Below, piece after piece: positions 17,427 through 28,600 of a stretch of DNA of 64,000 bases (position 1 is its first letter; each line of letters opens with the position of its first letter). Location: positions 3,598,839 to 3,662,838 of the forward strand of contig NZ_KB890024.1 in assembly GCF_000372965.1 (NCBI RefSeq), given 5' to 3'. Under the pieces are notes generated by a model. The model searched no databases and was not told the DNA's origin. It was given only the letters and a program-made list of their open reading frames with translations. The stretch comes from Hoeflea sp. 108 (GTDB taxonomy: Bacteria > Pseudomonadota > Alphaproteobacteria > Rhizobiales > Rhizobiaceae). Position numbers and translations under genes: made by a program.

Positions 17427-18476
17427 CTACTGCGCGAGCCACTTGTTGAAGCGCTCGGTCAATTCCTCGTCATGGTCGGCCCAGAACTCGGCATTCACGA
17501 CGAAGGCCGTCTTGGTGTTTTCGGGCGCGGTCGGCAGGTCGGGCAGGATTGCGGCCGGAACCTTGGCGATCGCCGCCTTCAGCGTCGGACCATAGGAGAT
17601 GTATTGCGACTGCCGCGCCATCACGTCGGGGTTCATCGTATAGGCGATGAACTTGTCGGCGGCCGCCTTGTTCTTCGAGCCCTTGGGCTCGGCCCAGAGG
17701 TTGAAGTCCATGCCCTGGCCGTCCCAGACGATCTTGAAGTTCTTGCCGCTGTTCTTGACCGCGTCATAGATGCGGCCGTTCCAGGCGGTGGTCATCAGCA
17801 CTTCACCGTCGGCCAGGAGTTGCGGCGGCTGCGCGCCGGCCGACCACCAGACCTTCACGTCCTTCTTGATGGTGTCGAGCTTCTTGAAGGCACGGTCGAC
17901 GCCTTCTGGCGTTCCAAGCACCTTGTAGACGTCGGCAGGCGCCACGCCGTCGGCGATCAGCGCGAATTCAAGCGTTGTCTTGGGCGACTTGCGCAGCGCG
18001 CGCGGCCCAGGGAACTTCTGCGTGTCGAACAGGTCGGCCATTGTCTTGGGGCCGCCGTTCGGGAACTTGTCGGCATCGTAGGCAAAGATGGTGCCGAAGA
18101 CGATGGTGGCGGCAGCACAATCCATCGCTGCGCCGTCGATGAACGCCTCCTTGCCGCCGAGTTTCGAGTAGTCGATCTCCTCGAGCCAGCCTTCGTCGCA
18201 GCCCTGCAGCGCATGTCCAGGTTCCACATCGACGACGTCCCAGGTCACCTGACCGGTCTCGACCATGCCCTTCAGCTTGGCGGTCGACCCGTCCCACTCA
18301 TCCTGGAGGATCTTGACGCCGGTCTCCTTGGAATAGGGCGCCATGAACGCCTGCTCCTGGCTCTTGGTGTAGGCGCCGCCCCAGGAGGTGACGGTCAGCG
18401 TTTCCTCGGCCAGAGCCGGCATCATCAGAGCGAGGGAAAAGGCAGAAGTCTGAAGCAGCAAGGCAATGCGTGTCAT
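17427..18476 (-). CDS. Periplasmic binding protein of polyamine-type ABC importer
   Basis: A 349-residue extracellular solute-binding protein. Seen: a signal peptide with cleavage near residue 23 (PALAEE), then TVTSWGGAYTKSQEQAF, the usual start of PotD/PotF-like family 1 binding proteins, and the hinge pattern of two alternating lobes. It presents substrate to the two downstream permeases. The start ATG 18476 gives the normal signal peptide; the open frame extends 26 residues further but without one. The substrate is unknown; this branch includes spermidine, putrescine and opine binders. Confidence 0.9.
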   Translation of the reverse strand: MTRIALLLQTSAFSLALMMPALAEETLTVTSWGGAYTKSQEQAFMAPYSKETGVKILQDEWDGSTAKLKGMVETGQVTWDVVDVEPGHALQGCDEGWLEEIDYSKLGGKEAFIDGAAMDCAAATIVFGTIFAYDADKFPNGGPKTMADLFDTQKFPGPRALRKSPKTTLEFALIADGVAPADVYKVLGTPEGVDRAFKKLDTIKKDVKVWWSAGAQPPQLLADGEVLMTTAWNGRIYDAVKNSGKNFKIVWDGQGMDFNLWAEPKGSKNKAAADKFIAYTMNPDVMARQSQYISYGPTLKAAIAKVPAAILPDLPTAPENTKTAFVVNAEFWADHDEELTERFNKWLAQ

Positions 18477-18529
18477 GTCGGTTCCCCTGTTGTTGTTGGT
18501 CTGCGTTGGACGAGCGGCGGCCTTTGTCC

Positions 18530-19609
18530 TCAAGACAGCGCCAGCGCCCGGCAATCTTCCTGCCGCCAGCCGATGGCGATCTCGCCGCCCGGTGCGGGGG
18601 TCACGCCTGTATGAGCCGGCACCTTGATACGGATGTCGGTGCAGCCGCAGGTGGCGACCCGGAGACGGATATGGTCACCGTGATAGATCAGCTCCTCGAC
18701 CCTGGCGGTGAAGCGGTTGGCAACGTCGGCCGCGGGCGCCAGCACGATACGCTCTGGCCTGAGCACCAATGTCGTCTTCGCCCCCTGCCGCAGCCCCTCC
18801 CCGGCAAGCGCCGAAATTGTGGCTCCATCCGAAGTCCTGATGCGGCAGGCACCGGCGCCAAGGTCCACCACGTCGCCCGCAATGGCGTTGTTCTCGCCGA
18901 TGAAGGTGGCGACGAACGGGTTGGCGGGAGCCTCGTAGAGCGCTGCGGGCGGCGCCACCTGCTGCAGCGTGCCGTCGTTGAAGACGCCCACCCGGTCGGA
19001 CATGGTCAAGGCTTCGCCCTGATCGTGCGTGACGTAGACGACATTGATGCCAAGCCGGGCATGCAGGTGCTTGATCTCGAGCTGCATATGCTCGCGCAGC
19101 TGCTTGTCGAGCGCGCCCAGCGGTTCATCCATCAGCACCAGCTCGGGCTCGAAGACGAGCGCCCTGGCGAGCGCTATGCGCTGTTGCTGGCCGCCGGACA
19201 GCTGGGCCGGCCGTCTCGCCTCGAAATTGCCCATGCGCACCATGTCGAGCGCGCGTCGCACGCGCTGGGTCACCTCGGCCTTGCCCAGGCGACGCATCTT
19301 CAGCGGAAAGGCAACGTTCTCGCCGACCGTCATGTGCGGAAACAGCGCATAGTTCTGGAACACCACACCGATATTGCGGCGATGCGGCGGAACACTGTCT
19401 ATGCGCTTGCCACCGAGCGTGATGCTGCCTTCGGTCGGCATCTCGAATCCGGCGAGCATCATCAGCGTGGTCGTCTTGCCCGACCCCGACGGCCCGAGAA
19501 GCGTCAGGAACTCGCCCTGGGCCACATCGAGATCCAGCCCGCGCACGACATAGCTCGCGCCGTCATAAGATTTGCGCACGCCTTCGAAAGCGATGAAGCG
19601 CTCGTTCAT
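18530..19609 (-). CDS. ABC transporter ATPase, PotA-like
   Basis: A 359-residue ATPase. Seen: Walker A GPSGSGKT (about residues 38-45), Q-loop VFQNYALFPHMTV, signature LSGGQQQR, Walker B VLMDEPLGALD, H-loop VTHDQ, and a C-terminal TOBE domain (about 285-350). First gene of the four-gene importer operon ATPase-binding protein-permease-permease. Start ATG 19609. The operon promoter is shared with the divergent MocR gene. Confidence 0.93.
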   Translation of the reverse strand: MNERFIAFEGVRKSYDGASYVVRGLDLDVAQGEFLTLLGPSGSGKTTTLMMLAGFEMPTEGSITLGGKRIDSVPPHRRNIGVVFQNYALFPHMTVGENVAFPLKMRRLGKAEVTQRVRRALDMVRMGNFEARRPAQLSGGQQQRIALARALVFEPELVLMDEPLGALDKQLREHMQLEIKHLHARLGINVVYVTHDQGEALTMSDRVGVFNDGTLQQVAPPAALYEAPANPFVATFIGENNAIAGDVVDLGAGACRIRTSDGATISALAGEGLRQGAKTTLVLRPERIVLAPAADVANRFTARVEELIYHGDHIRLRVATCGCTDIRIKVPAHTGVTPAPGGEIAIGWRQEDCRALALS

Positions 19610-19668
19610 GTCGTGATCCTCCGTGCGCCGGAAGGCTTCAGCCTCTTTTTGTCCCGGCACGCTCTCAT

Positions 19669-19715
19669 ATTGTCTTGGTCAATAATTTGTTGTCAAGCCA
19701 CACAAATGCATTGTC
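19669..19715. promoter_or_regulatory. Three TTGTC direct repeats in MocR/ABC promoter
   Basis: TTGTC occurs at 19670, 19690 and 19711, i.e. with 20- and 21-bp periods (two helical turns), in the 243-bp gap between the ABC operon and the MocR gene. MocR-family regulators are known to bind direct repeats, so this is the likely operator. The gap otherwise holds no gene. Confidence 0.55.
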
Positions 19716-19852
19716 TCAAAAATCATCGAATGACACTCGATCATCGCCAGAAATGATGATACGTGGATAAATATGGCTCGGCCGGGCTTGCCCCCACTCT
19801 TTCCGAGAACGCTGGCCAAGAACGCTGGCAATGTGTGGTGACGGTTATTTGT

Positions 19853-21259
19853 ATGGATGACAACGAAAGCCAGAGCGAGACAAACGCGGAGACGGACAGG
19901 AAGACCGTCCGTGTGCCGACCTATCTCGAACTGGCAACCGAGCTCGAGGCCAAGATCCGCTCCGGCGAATTGCAACCCGGCAGCCAGCTGCCGCCGCAAC
20001 GCGACCTGGCGCGCGAGCGGGCACTCAACGTCTCGACAGTCACACGCGCTTATCGCGAGCTGCAGAACTGGAGCCTTGTCACCGGCAGCACGCGGCGCGG
20101 CACCATCGTCAATGCCGAGAGTGCGATGCCGCGTGTCGACCGGGCATCCAATCCCTCGGGGATCATCGACCTCACGGTCAACAGGCCTGCCGTCGACGAC
20201 TTCCAGCAGCGCCTGGCCGAAGAACTGCCGAAACTATCGTCCGACAAGCGCTTCCGCGAGCTGCAGGAGTATCAGCCGCCGGAAGGCCCGGCCTGGGCCC
20301 GTGCGGCCGGGCGACGCTGGATAGGCCTCAACGGCTTCGACCCGGCCGCCGAGGACATTGTCGTCACCTCGGGCGCACAACATGCACTGCTGGCCGTCAT
20401 CAGCGCATTGATAGAGCCCGGGGATGTCGTCGTCTCCGACCGCCTCACCTATTACGGCCTGAAGGCGCTGGCGCAGATGTACCGGTTCCGGATCGTCGGC
20501 GTCGATGCCGACGACGAAGGCATGTCGGCCGAGCAACTCGACAGCGTCTGCAGGCAGGAACGGGTGAAGGCTGTCTTCACCGTGCCGTCGATGCACAATC
20601 CGACCGTCGTCACCATGAGTGACAAGCGGCGGCGGGAGCTGGTGGATATCGCGGCCCGCTACGATCTCGCCATCATAGAAGACGACGTCTATGGCCCGAT
20701 GCTCGGCAACCGCCAGGCCGCCATCATCACGCGGGCACCGGAACGCACCTACCACATATCAGGGCTTTCCAAGGCGCTCGCGCCGGGCCTGCGCGTCGGC
20801 TACCTTACCTGCCCGCCGGGCAAGGCGGTGATGATGGCAGAGGCGGTCCGCACCACCGCCTGGATGCCGGCACCGCTGCCGCTGCTGATCGCCACGAGGT
20901 GGCTCGAGAACGGCACGGCCAATTCCATCCTCAAGGCCCAGCTGGCCGAACTCAGGGCGCGCCATGCCCTGGTCATGTCGATCCTGGCAGGCCATTCCTT
21001 CAATGCCGATGCACGCTGCATGTTCATCTGGCTGCGCCTTCCGCCGCCCTGGCGCGCCGAGGATTTTGCCACGAATGTCCGTGCCCATGGTGTCGCCGTG
21101 ATGCCGTCGACTGCCTTTGCCAGCGACCGCGAGGCTGTCGAGCACGCGGTCCGCGTCAACATCGGCTGCGCCACCTCGCGCGAGGAACTGGCGACGGCGC
21201 TGCGCATCATCGCCTCGACGCTGGCCGACCGACCGCGTTCGCTGTTCGGGAGCGTCTGA
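19853..21259 (+). CDS. MocR-family GntR/aminotransferase regulator
   Basis: A 468-residue fusion of a GntR winged helix (about 22-86; TYLELATELEAKIRSGEL, LPPQRDLARERALNVSTVTRAY) and a fold-type I aminotransferase domain (about 105-460). PLP-binding K307 is seen in HISGLSKALAPGLR. MocR proteins use PLP bound to this domain to sense amino acids or amines and activate transport or catabolic genes. Start ATG 19853; an upstream start at 19763 would add 30 unrelated residues and overlap the TTGTC repeats. One base separates its stop from the DadA-like gene, so they are co-transcribed. Confidence 0.9.
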   Translation: MDDNESQSETNAETDRKTVRVPTYLELATELEAKIRSGELQPGSQLPPQRDLARERALNVSTVTRAYRELQNWSLVTGSTRRGTIVNAESAMPRVDRASNPSGIIDLTVNRPAVDDFQQRLAEELPKLSSDKRFRELQEYQPPEGPAWARAAGRRWIGLNGFDPAAEDIVVTSGAQHALLAVISALIEPGDVVVSDRLTYYGLKALAQMYRFRIVGVDADDEGMSAEQLDSVCRQERVKAVFTVPSMHNPTVVTMSDKRRRELVDIAARYDLAIIEDDVYGPMLGNRQAAIITRAPERTYHISGLSKALAPGLRVGYLTCPPGKAVMMAEAVRTTAWMPAPLPLLIATRWLENGTANSILKAQLAELRARHALVMSILAGHSFNADARCMFIWLRLPPPWRAEDFATNVRAHGVAVMPSTAFASDREAVEHAVRVNIGCATSREELATALRIIASTLADRPRSLFGSV

Positions 21260-21260
21260 G

Positions 21261-22595
21261 ATGAGCGAGCTCGACGTGGATCTCGAGGTCGCCCCCCTCC
21301 CCGAGGCCGAACGGCGCGACGTTGTCGTCATTGGCGCCGGCCTCGTCGGGCTGTGCTCGGCGATGTGGCTACAAATGGCCGGACACAAGGTGACGCTTGT
21401 CGACCGCGAGCCGCCGCTGCCGGGCAATGCATGGGAGCAGGCCTGTTCCTTCGGCAATGCCTGCACCGTTGCCCCGCAGAGCATCATTCCTGTCGCGACC
21501 CCGGGCATTGCCCGCCAGGTGCCGGGCATGCTCGCCGATCCGCTTGGCCCGCTGGCAATCGTCTGGCGCTACCTGCCGCAATTGGCACCATGGCTGCGCG
21601 CGTTCCTGGCCGTCAGTTCCAAAGCCGAGGTCGAGCGCATTTCAGCAATCCTTGCCGGATTGCTTGGACAGGCCGACGCGGCATGGCGCCCGCTCGTCCG
21701 GCAGGCTGGTGCCGGGCATCTGGAACAGCGCAAGGGGGTTCTCTACCTCTACAAGAGCGAGAAGGAAAAGCTTGGCGCAGAGACCTTCAACCGGCTGCGT
21801 GAGCGGCATGGCGTCAGGCTCGAACGGGTCGACGCCAGCACCATCCGGGAGCTCGAGCCCAACCTCGCGCCGCATTACCACAGCGGCACCCTCTACAACG
21901 ACGCCTACACATTCTCGAACCCGAGAGCGCTGGCTCAGGCACTCGCACTGGACATCGTCGGCCGTGGCGGGCACTTCGTCAGCGGTGAGGCAGCGCTGAA
22001 ACCGCTGGCTGACGGTGTCGAAATCCGTGTCGCCGAACAGACGATCAAGGCGGATCACGTCGTTGTCGCCGCCGGCGCCTGGTCGGCGCAGCTCGCGCGC
22101 CAGATAGGCGACCGGATTCTGCTGGAAACCGAGCGCGGCTATCATGTGCTGTTCCCGGACGCAGGCGAACTGCTCGGCCGACCGGTCTGCTACACGGCCC
22201 ATGGCTTCTACATGACGCCGATGGCCGACGGCCTGCGCGCCGCAGGCACGGTCGAACTCGGTGGCCTCAAGGTGAAGCCGAACCGTGCCCGCGCCGACGC
22301 CATCGCCCGCACCGTCGAAACCCTGCTGCCGGGCGCCGGACATGCCGGTTCGCGCTGGATGGGTTTCCGCCCGTCCCTGCCCGATTCATTGCCTGTCATA
22401 GGTCATTCGCCCCGGGCCAGGCGTGTCACATATGCATTCGGCCACGGTCATGTTGGCCTGACGCTCGCAGCAATCACCGGCCGGCTGGTTGCAGGGTTGG
22501 TCGGGCGCGAGCAGGTACCCGACCTCGATGCGTTTCGGCCGGACCGGTTCAGCTGGCTGGGCGGCCGCAACACCCCGGTCGACCGCTCCCGATAG
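21261..22595 (+). CDS. DadA-like FAD-dependent D-amino acid dehydrogenase
   Basis: A 444-residue oxidoreductase of the DAO family. Seen: the FAD-binding VVVIGAGLVG at residues 21-30, an acidic residue ending strand 2 (LVDRE), and C-terminal GHGHVGLTLAAITGRLVA that closes the FAD site, as in D-amino acid dehydrogenases. The reaction is probably oxidative deamination of a D-amino acid, opine or related amine with electron transfer to quinone. The 1-nt gap to the MocR regulator and the divergent ABC importer suggest that the transported compound is the substrate (inference). Confidence 0.85.
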   Translation: MSELDVDLEVAPLPEAERRDVVVIGAGLVGLCSAMWLQMAGHKVTLVDREPPLPGNAWEQACSFGNACTVAPQSIIPVATPGIARQVPGMLADPLGPLAIVWRYLPQLAPWLRAFLAVSSKAEVERISAILAGLLGQADAAWRPLVRQAGAGHLEQRKGVLYLYKSEKEKLGAETFNRLRERHGVRLERVDASTIRELEPNLAPHYHSGTLYNDAYTFSNPRALAQALALDIVGRGGHFVSGEAALKPLADGVEIRVAEQTIKADHVVVAAGAWSAQLARQIGDRILLETERGYHVLFPDAGELLGRPVCYTAHGFYMTPMADGLRAAGTVELGGLKVKPNRARADAIARTVETLLPGAGHAGSRWMGFRPSLPDSLPVIGHSPRARRVTYAFGHGHVGLTLAAITGRLVAGLVGREQVPDLDAFRPDRFSWLGGRNTPVDRSR

Positions 22596-22596
22596 C

Positions 22597-22620
22597 GGCT
22601 GCAGCGTTGCAGCCTTGTTC
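22597..22620 (+). terminator. Hairpin at the end of the DadA-like gene
   Basis: GGCTGCA (22597-22603) pairs with TGCAGCC (22608-22614) and is followed by TTGTTC. It starts just after the stop codon. Confidence 0.55.
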
Positions 22621-22623
22621 ATA

Positions 22624-22655
22624 AGGCCGCGCTCCGGGGGCTTGGAGCGCGGCCT
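22624..22655. terminator. Strong 12-bp hairpin between dadA-like gene and autotransporter
   Basis: AGGCCGCGCTCC (22624-22635) pairs perfectly with GGAGCGCGGCCT (22644-22655). It lies 33 bases past the autotransporter stop on the minus strand. There is no clear T run on either side, so it may stabilise RNA ends as well as terminate. Confidence 0.6.
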
Positions 22656-22688
22656 CGTGCTGTGCGTTGTTGTCGTGCTTGCCCCACG

Positions 22689-25600
22689 TCAGAAACGCAC
22701 TGCGAGATCGGCCTTGAAGCTCTGGTCGACGGCGCCGCCGCCGAGCTGGCCTGTGTAGGAAAGTCCGAGCGTCGCTGCCGGCGACAGGTCGAAGTCGACG
22801 CCGGCCTCGACCACGACTGCATCCCTTGCAACCGGGGCGCCGGCGATGGTGAATGCGTTGCCGCCGGCAAAGGCGACCGACGTCAAGGGCGTGATCTCGC
22901 CGAAGGCATGCCGCCAGCCGACCATGCCGCGCAGCGTGGCTTTGGCATCGCCCAGCACGACATCCCTGCTGGCCCTGACGCCGAGCGTCGCAAAAGTCGT
23001 CTCGGTGGTCGAAGCGGATGCGGTCAGCGCCGCCGGACCGCCCTTCTCGGTGAAGCCGTCAGTCCTCACATTGATATAGGCAAGGTTCGCAAACGGCTCG
23101 ACGATGGCGTCGCCGCGCTCCAGGCGATAGCCGGCTTCGGCGAAGACCTGGGTGGTGGCCGCGTCATATTCGGCAGTCAGGTTGTCCGAGAAGCCGCCGA
23201 AGGCGACCTTGCGGCTGGTGTCGATGCTGTTCCAGCTGTAGGCGGCACCGCCGCGCAGGCCGAACGCGCCCCACTGCCCACCGGCGAAGACGCCGGCATG
23301 ATAGCCGTCGCTGCTGCCATTGGACTTCAGGGCATCGGTATCGAACGAGCTGTGGCTGTAGCCGCCGAAGACGCCGAGGCGGATGTTGTCGCCGAACGCC
23401 GCATCGGCCCCCGCAATGAGGCCGCCGGTGGTGCTGTCGAAGCCCGACGCATTGCCGTCGCTGCTTATGTTGCTCCAGGCGCCATAGGCCTGCGACCAGA
23501 ACGCCATGCGCTCGGTCGCCGCATCGGCGAGCTCCAGACCGCCGGGCCCGTATGCCATGACCGGCAGCGCCGCCGGCACGACGTCGCCGAAGGCCGCGCG
23601 GATACGGTCATTGGCGGCATTGGCGAGGAAGCGGCTGTCCTCGGCCAGCATTCCGCTCACCGAGCCATGGATTTCGCCCGACAGTGAATCGAGCGCCCTG
23701 CGGGCACCGTCCTCGTCGAGGTTGACCATCGCCTTGTAGATCGCATGCTTGTTGTCGAGCGCCTCGGTTGCCTTGCCGGTGGCGAACTGATTGCGGGTCA
23801 GCGCGATGTCAGAGAACTTGATGTCGTTGCGGTCGAGCGACAGGCCGACGGAGTTGGCGGTGTAGGTCAGTGTCGGCGTCAGGAACGCCAGGTTGGTGGT
23901 GACCGAGGCAAACTGGCCAAAGACGCCGGATGCCGCGGTCAGGATCGTATACTGCGTCGACGGTGCGTAAGTGCCGCTGCCCGCGAGCACCCGCACGGCG
24001 CCGCCCGACATCGTGGCCTTGCCCTCGACCTCGAGCCTTCCCGACCTGGTGGTGTCGACGTCGACCTGGAAGGTCGAGCCCGAGGCGAAGCTGGCGTCGC
24101 CCTTGACGGTGAGCTTGCCGAGATTGCTGCCGGCCGCGACCGTCGCCCCCGAAAGCGCCGTGATCTTGCCGACCGTACCGTTGCCGCCAAGCGCCGCGCC
24201 CCCTTCTACCGTGACGCTCGACGCCGCCAGCGAGCCATCGACGGCGAGCTTGCCGGCACTGACCGTGGTGGCGCCGGAAAGCAGGCTGATCCCGGTCAGG
24301 GTCAGTGTTCCCGTGCCCGACTTGGTGAAGGTGCCGGTGCCGTTGATGACATTCGCCATGCTGGCATTCGTGCCCTGGTCGACGATGAGGGCCGCATCGT
24401 TGAGGATCGTGCCGGTGCCGAAGCTCGTCGCCGAGCCCGACAGCGTGCCTGCAGAGATGGTGGTGCCGCCGGTGTAGGTGTTGGTTCCCGTCAGCACGGT
24501 CTTGCCGGAGCCGACCTGCCTGACCGACCCGCTGCCGGAGATCGCGCCGGCAAGGGTCATGAGGTTCGACCGGTTGAGGGCAAGCACGGCATTGTTTTCA
24601 ATGGCGCCCGATATCGAGCCGCTTGTGCCGCCGCCACCCAGCTCCAGCGTGCCGGCGCTGATCCTGGTGCCGCCTTCGTAGGTGTTGGCGCCAGTCAGGA
24701 TCAGCTTGCCATCACCGGTTTTGGTGAGCTTGCCCTGGCCCGAAATGACACCCGAGGCCGTAAGATCGTCCTCCGTGTCGAAGGTGCCGCCCGCCAAGCG
24801 CAGCTCGATGCCGCGCGCGGTCGTCATCTCGGCCGTGTTGGTAAGGATGCCGCCGAGAAAGACCAGGCCGCCGGAGGCAGCACCGAGATTTGCGTCGGAC
24901 GAAATCGACAGCGTGCCGCCCTTGATGACCGTGCCGCCGGCATAGGTGTTCGCACCACTCAGGACCAGGGTGCCATAATCGTCCTTGACCAGACCGCCCG
25001 ATCCGGTGAGCTCGGACTCGATGGTGGCGGTGGTGCCGGCGCTGGCAACGGTGCCGTCGCCGACGCGGATGGTCGTCGCCGCATCGGCAAGACCGATTGC
25101 GTCGCCCTTGATGGTGTAGCCGCTGGTGACAAACTGCATGCCGGTGACGGCGATGTCGCCCTCATCGTCTTCGACGGTCACCGTGCCGGCAGTGCCCTGG
25201 AAGATGGCATAGCCGGGCCTTGGCGCCATCGCCGCGTTGTAGGCGCCGTCCTGGCGCGTCCAGTTGCCGCCGCCGGCACTCCATGTGCCGTCGCCGCCGT
25301 CGATGATGCCGTTGTTGAGATTGGCATTGGCGCCGCCGTCCCAGAACGACAGGGCCGTGCCGCCGGTGTTGATCAGGTTGACCTGGCTGGCCACCTGCGT
25401 CTGGATGCTGAGGTCGCTGGCCTGGAAGGCCCCGGGCACCGTGCCAATCACCAACCCGTTGTCGACAAGCGTGCCGCCATAGTTGATCAGTCGGTAGATG
25501 CCGGCGCCGAAATCATTGCCGCCGCTGACGTTGAGCGTGCCATCGAGCGTCAGGTTGCCGTCGACGTCGATGCGGTCGCTGTCTTCGCCCAGCTCGAAGT

Positions 25601-28600
25601 CGAGATTGGCGCCGCTCCGCAGCAGGAGCGAACCGACTGACAGTGTGCCCTTGCCGGCGCCGGGCGCGATATGGCCGCCATCGGAGACCGTGACGCTGCC
25701 GGCGATGGTGCCCGAACCGGACAGTGTCGCCCCGCTGTCGACAGTGACGGCGGTGCCACCAAGCTTGCCGTTGACCTGGAGCTCGCCTGCATTGACCGAG
25801 GTGTCACCCGTGTAGGTGTTGTCGCCGGACATTGTCTGCTTGCCCGTTCCCTGCTTGGTGAAACCGCCGGTGCCCGACATGACGCCCGAGAACTCGGTGT
25901 CGTTGCCGTTGCCTGCCGTCAGCGTGCCGCTGCCGAGCTTGACGTTGCCGGCCCCGGCCAGCGAGGCAATGGCCTGGTTGTGGCCATTCAGGTCGAAGGT
26001 GGCCCCTGAGCCGACGCTGACGGCGCTGGCCGAGTCGATCGTGTTCGCTGCCCCGGCCCTCAGCGTGCCGGCATCGACCTTGGTGGCGCCCGTATAGGCG
26101 TTCGCGCCCGACAGGGTGAAGGTGCCCGTGCCTTTCTTGATCAGCCCGCCCGTGCCGTTGATGATGCCGGAAAAATTGGTCCAGCTGTCGTCTCCGCCAG
26201 TGGTCAGGGTGCCCGCGCCCAGCGCCACCCCGCCCGCGCCGGTGAGCGATCCGATGATCTGGTCGTAGCCGTCGAGATCGAGCGTGGCGCCGGAGGCGAC
26301 GTCGATGGAACTGCGCGAGGAGAAACTGTTGGTCGCGCCGGCCTTGAGCCTGCCGGCGTCGACCCAGGTGGGACCGGTGTAAGTGTTGGCGCCGCTGAGC
26401 GTGAAGACGCCGGTTCCCGCCTTGCTGAGGCCGCCGCTGCCTGAGATGACACCCGAGAATTCCGTGGAGCCGTCATTGCCGCCCGTGGTCAGGTAACCTG
26501 CGCCGAGCGTGAGCGAACCTGCCCCGGCGAGCGACCCGATGGTCTGGTCGAAGCCGTCGAAATCGAGCGTCGCGCCGGCCTTCACGGTTACGGCGCTGTC
26601 GAGATCAAGCGCGCCCGAATTGCCGGCCTTGAGCGTGCCTTCACTGACCACGGTGTCGCCGCCATGCTGCATGGCCTTGACCACGAGCGTGCCGTCGCCG
26701 GTTTTTTCCACGGCGCGCGGTTCGCTGCCACCGCCGAGAATGTAGCCCGAATGCGTCGCCGTGCCCGACGCGACCGACAGCACGGTGTTTTCCTGCTGCA
26801 GGATCATGGTGTTGGCGAGGTCGACATCGGCGCCGTAATCGAGGCCGCCGCCGAACATCATCAGATAACCGGTGCCGGCGGCCGAGCTGTTTTCGACGCG
26901 CAGCGTGCCGGCGTTCATGTAGACGATGCCGTCGAAACCGCTGCTGTCGCCCGAAAGCGTAAGCTTGCCGGCACCATACTTCTTGAGATCGCCTGAACCG
27001 CTGATATCGCCGCCGAAGGAGGAGTCGTCGGAGCGATCGAACACCAGTTGCCCGGAGTTGCTGACGTCCCCCGACAAGGTGCCGCTGGTCTCGGTGTCGC
27101 CGATCTGCAGGACGCTGCCGCTGTCGATGGTGGTGCCGCCTGAGTGGCTGACATCGCCGCTCATCACGACGATGCTGTTGCCGGTGACCAGAACCGTTCC
27201 GGTACCCGAGATGTCGCCTTCGAACTCGCCATTGGCGACCGTGTCGTTGAAGACGAGCGCGCTGTTGTTGAACACGTTGCCCTTGATCGAACCACCATTG
27301 CCGATCTGCAGGGTGCCGGCGTTGATGTAGGTGCCGCCGGTGTAATAGTTGTAGCCGGTCAGCGTGGTCGTGCCGGTGCCGTTCTGCTCAAGACGGCCGG
27401 TGCCCGCGATGTAGCCGTCGAACACCAGGGCGTCGTCGGAGCGGTTGAACGCCAGCACGCTGTTGTTGATGATGTCGCCGGCCACCGAACCCGACGTGCC
27501 GCCATTGCCGATCTGCAGGGTGCCGGCCGAAATGGTCGTCTTGCCCGTGTAGGTGTTGTCTGCTGCCAGCACCAGCGTGCCGAGGCCGAGCTTGTCGAGA
27601 CTGGTCTTGTCGCCGTCTGCGATTACCGACGAAATGACAGCCTTCACGCTGCTGTCGGTGTTGATGAAGCTCGCATCCTCATTGTCGTAGGGATTGCCCG
27701 ACAGGGCCAGGATGCCACCGGTCAGTGAATAGCCGTTCGTCGCGAACTGCAGCCCCTGGAAGGCAAGCGTACCGCTGACCGTGACCGTGCCGGCCGTGCC
27801 CGCGAAGACGCCGACCTCGCCGCGCCAGCCGTCGTTGAAGTTGGCCTCACCCGGAGCGCCGGTCCAGTTGCCGTTCGAGGCATTCCAGGTGCCGCTGCCG
27901 CCATCGACGGTGCCGTTGCCGGTCAGGTCCGAGCCATCCCAGAACTGCAGCAACTGGTCGCCGTTGCGGATGAGCAGGTTGACCTGGTTGGCGACCGCCG
28001 TGCTGATGAAGGCGTCCGTCGGCAGCGTGTCGAACGAGCCGGTGACCGTGCCCGAGACGTTGAACAGTCGGTAATAGCCGGTCACGGCATCCGGCGTTTC
28101 CAGCGTGCCGCCGAGGGTCAGGTCGCCGTTGACGATGACGAGGTCGTTGGTCGGACCGCCGGCCACGCCCGATGTGCCGAGCTCGAACACGCTGGTCGAG
28201 CTGGCGTCGAGCGTGAGGTTGCCATCGACGGTCAGCGTGCCCGGGCTGTTGCCGGCCGAGAGCGTGCCGTAGACATAGGTGCTGCCGATCGTGCCAGCGC
28301 CGCCGATCGCGCCATTCGCCCCGACGGTGATGCCGGAGGACGAGGCGATGGACCCGTTGACCACCAGCTTGCCGCTCGTGACGCTGGTCGTACCCGTATA
28401 GGTGCTGGTCCCGGTCAGGACGGTCGTGCCCGAGCCCTCCTGCCTGAACTGGCCGTCGCCCGAAATGACGTCGTCGATGGTGACGACATCGGAGCGGTTG
28501 AAGGCGATGGTGCCGTAGTTCTCGATCCCGCCGCTGCCAAGCGTGCCCGACGTCGCCCCGTCGCCGACGACGAGCGTGCCGCCGGTGATGGTCGTGCCGC

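Noticed and set aside
23745..25640. Long plus-strand ORF of 631 codons, and others such as 22662-23687 and 30666-32033, opposite the autotransporter
   Set aside because: They mirror the repetitive, GC-rich autotransporter codons, contain no domain and are low-complexity; typical antisense frames of high-GC coding DNA.
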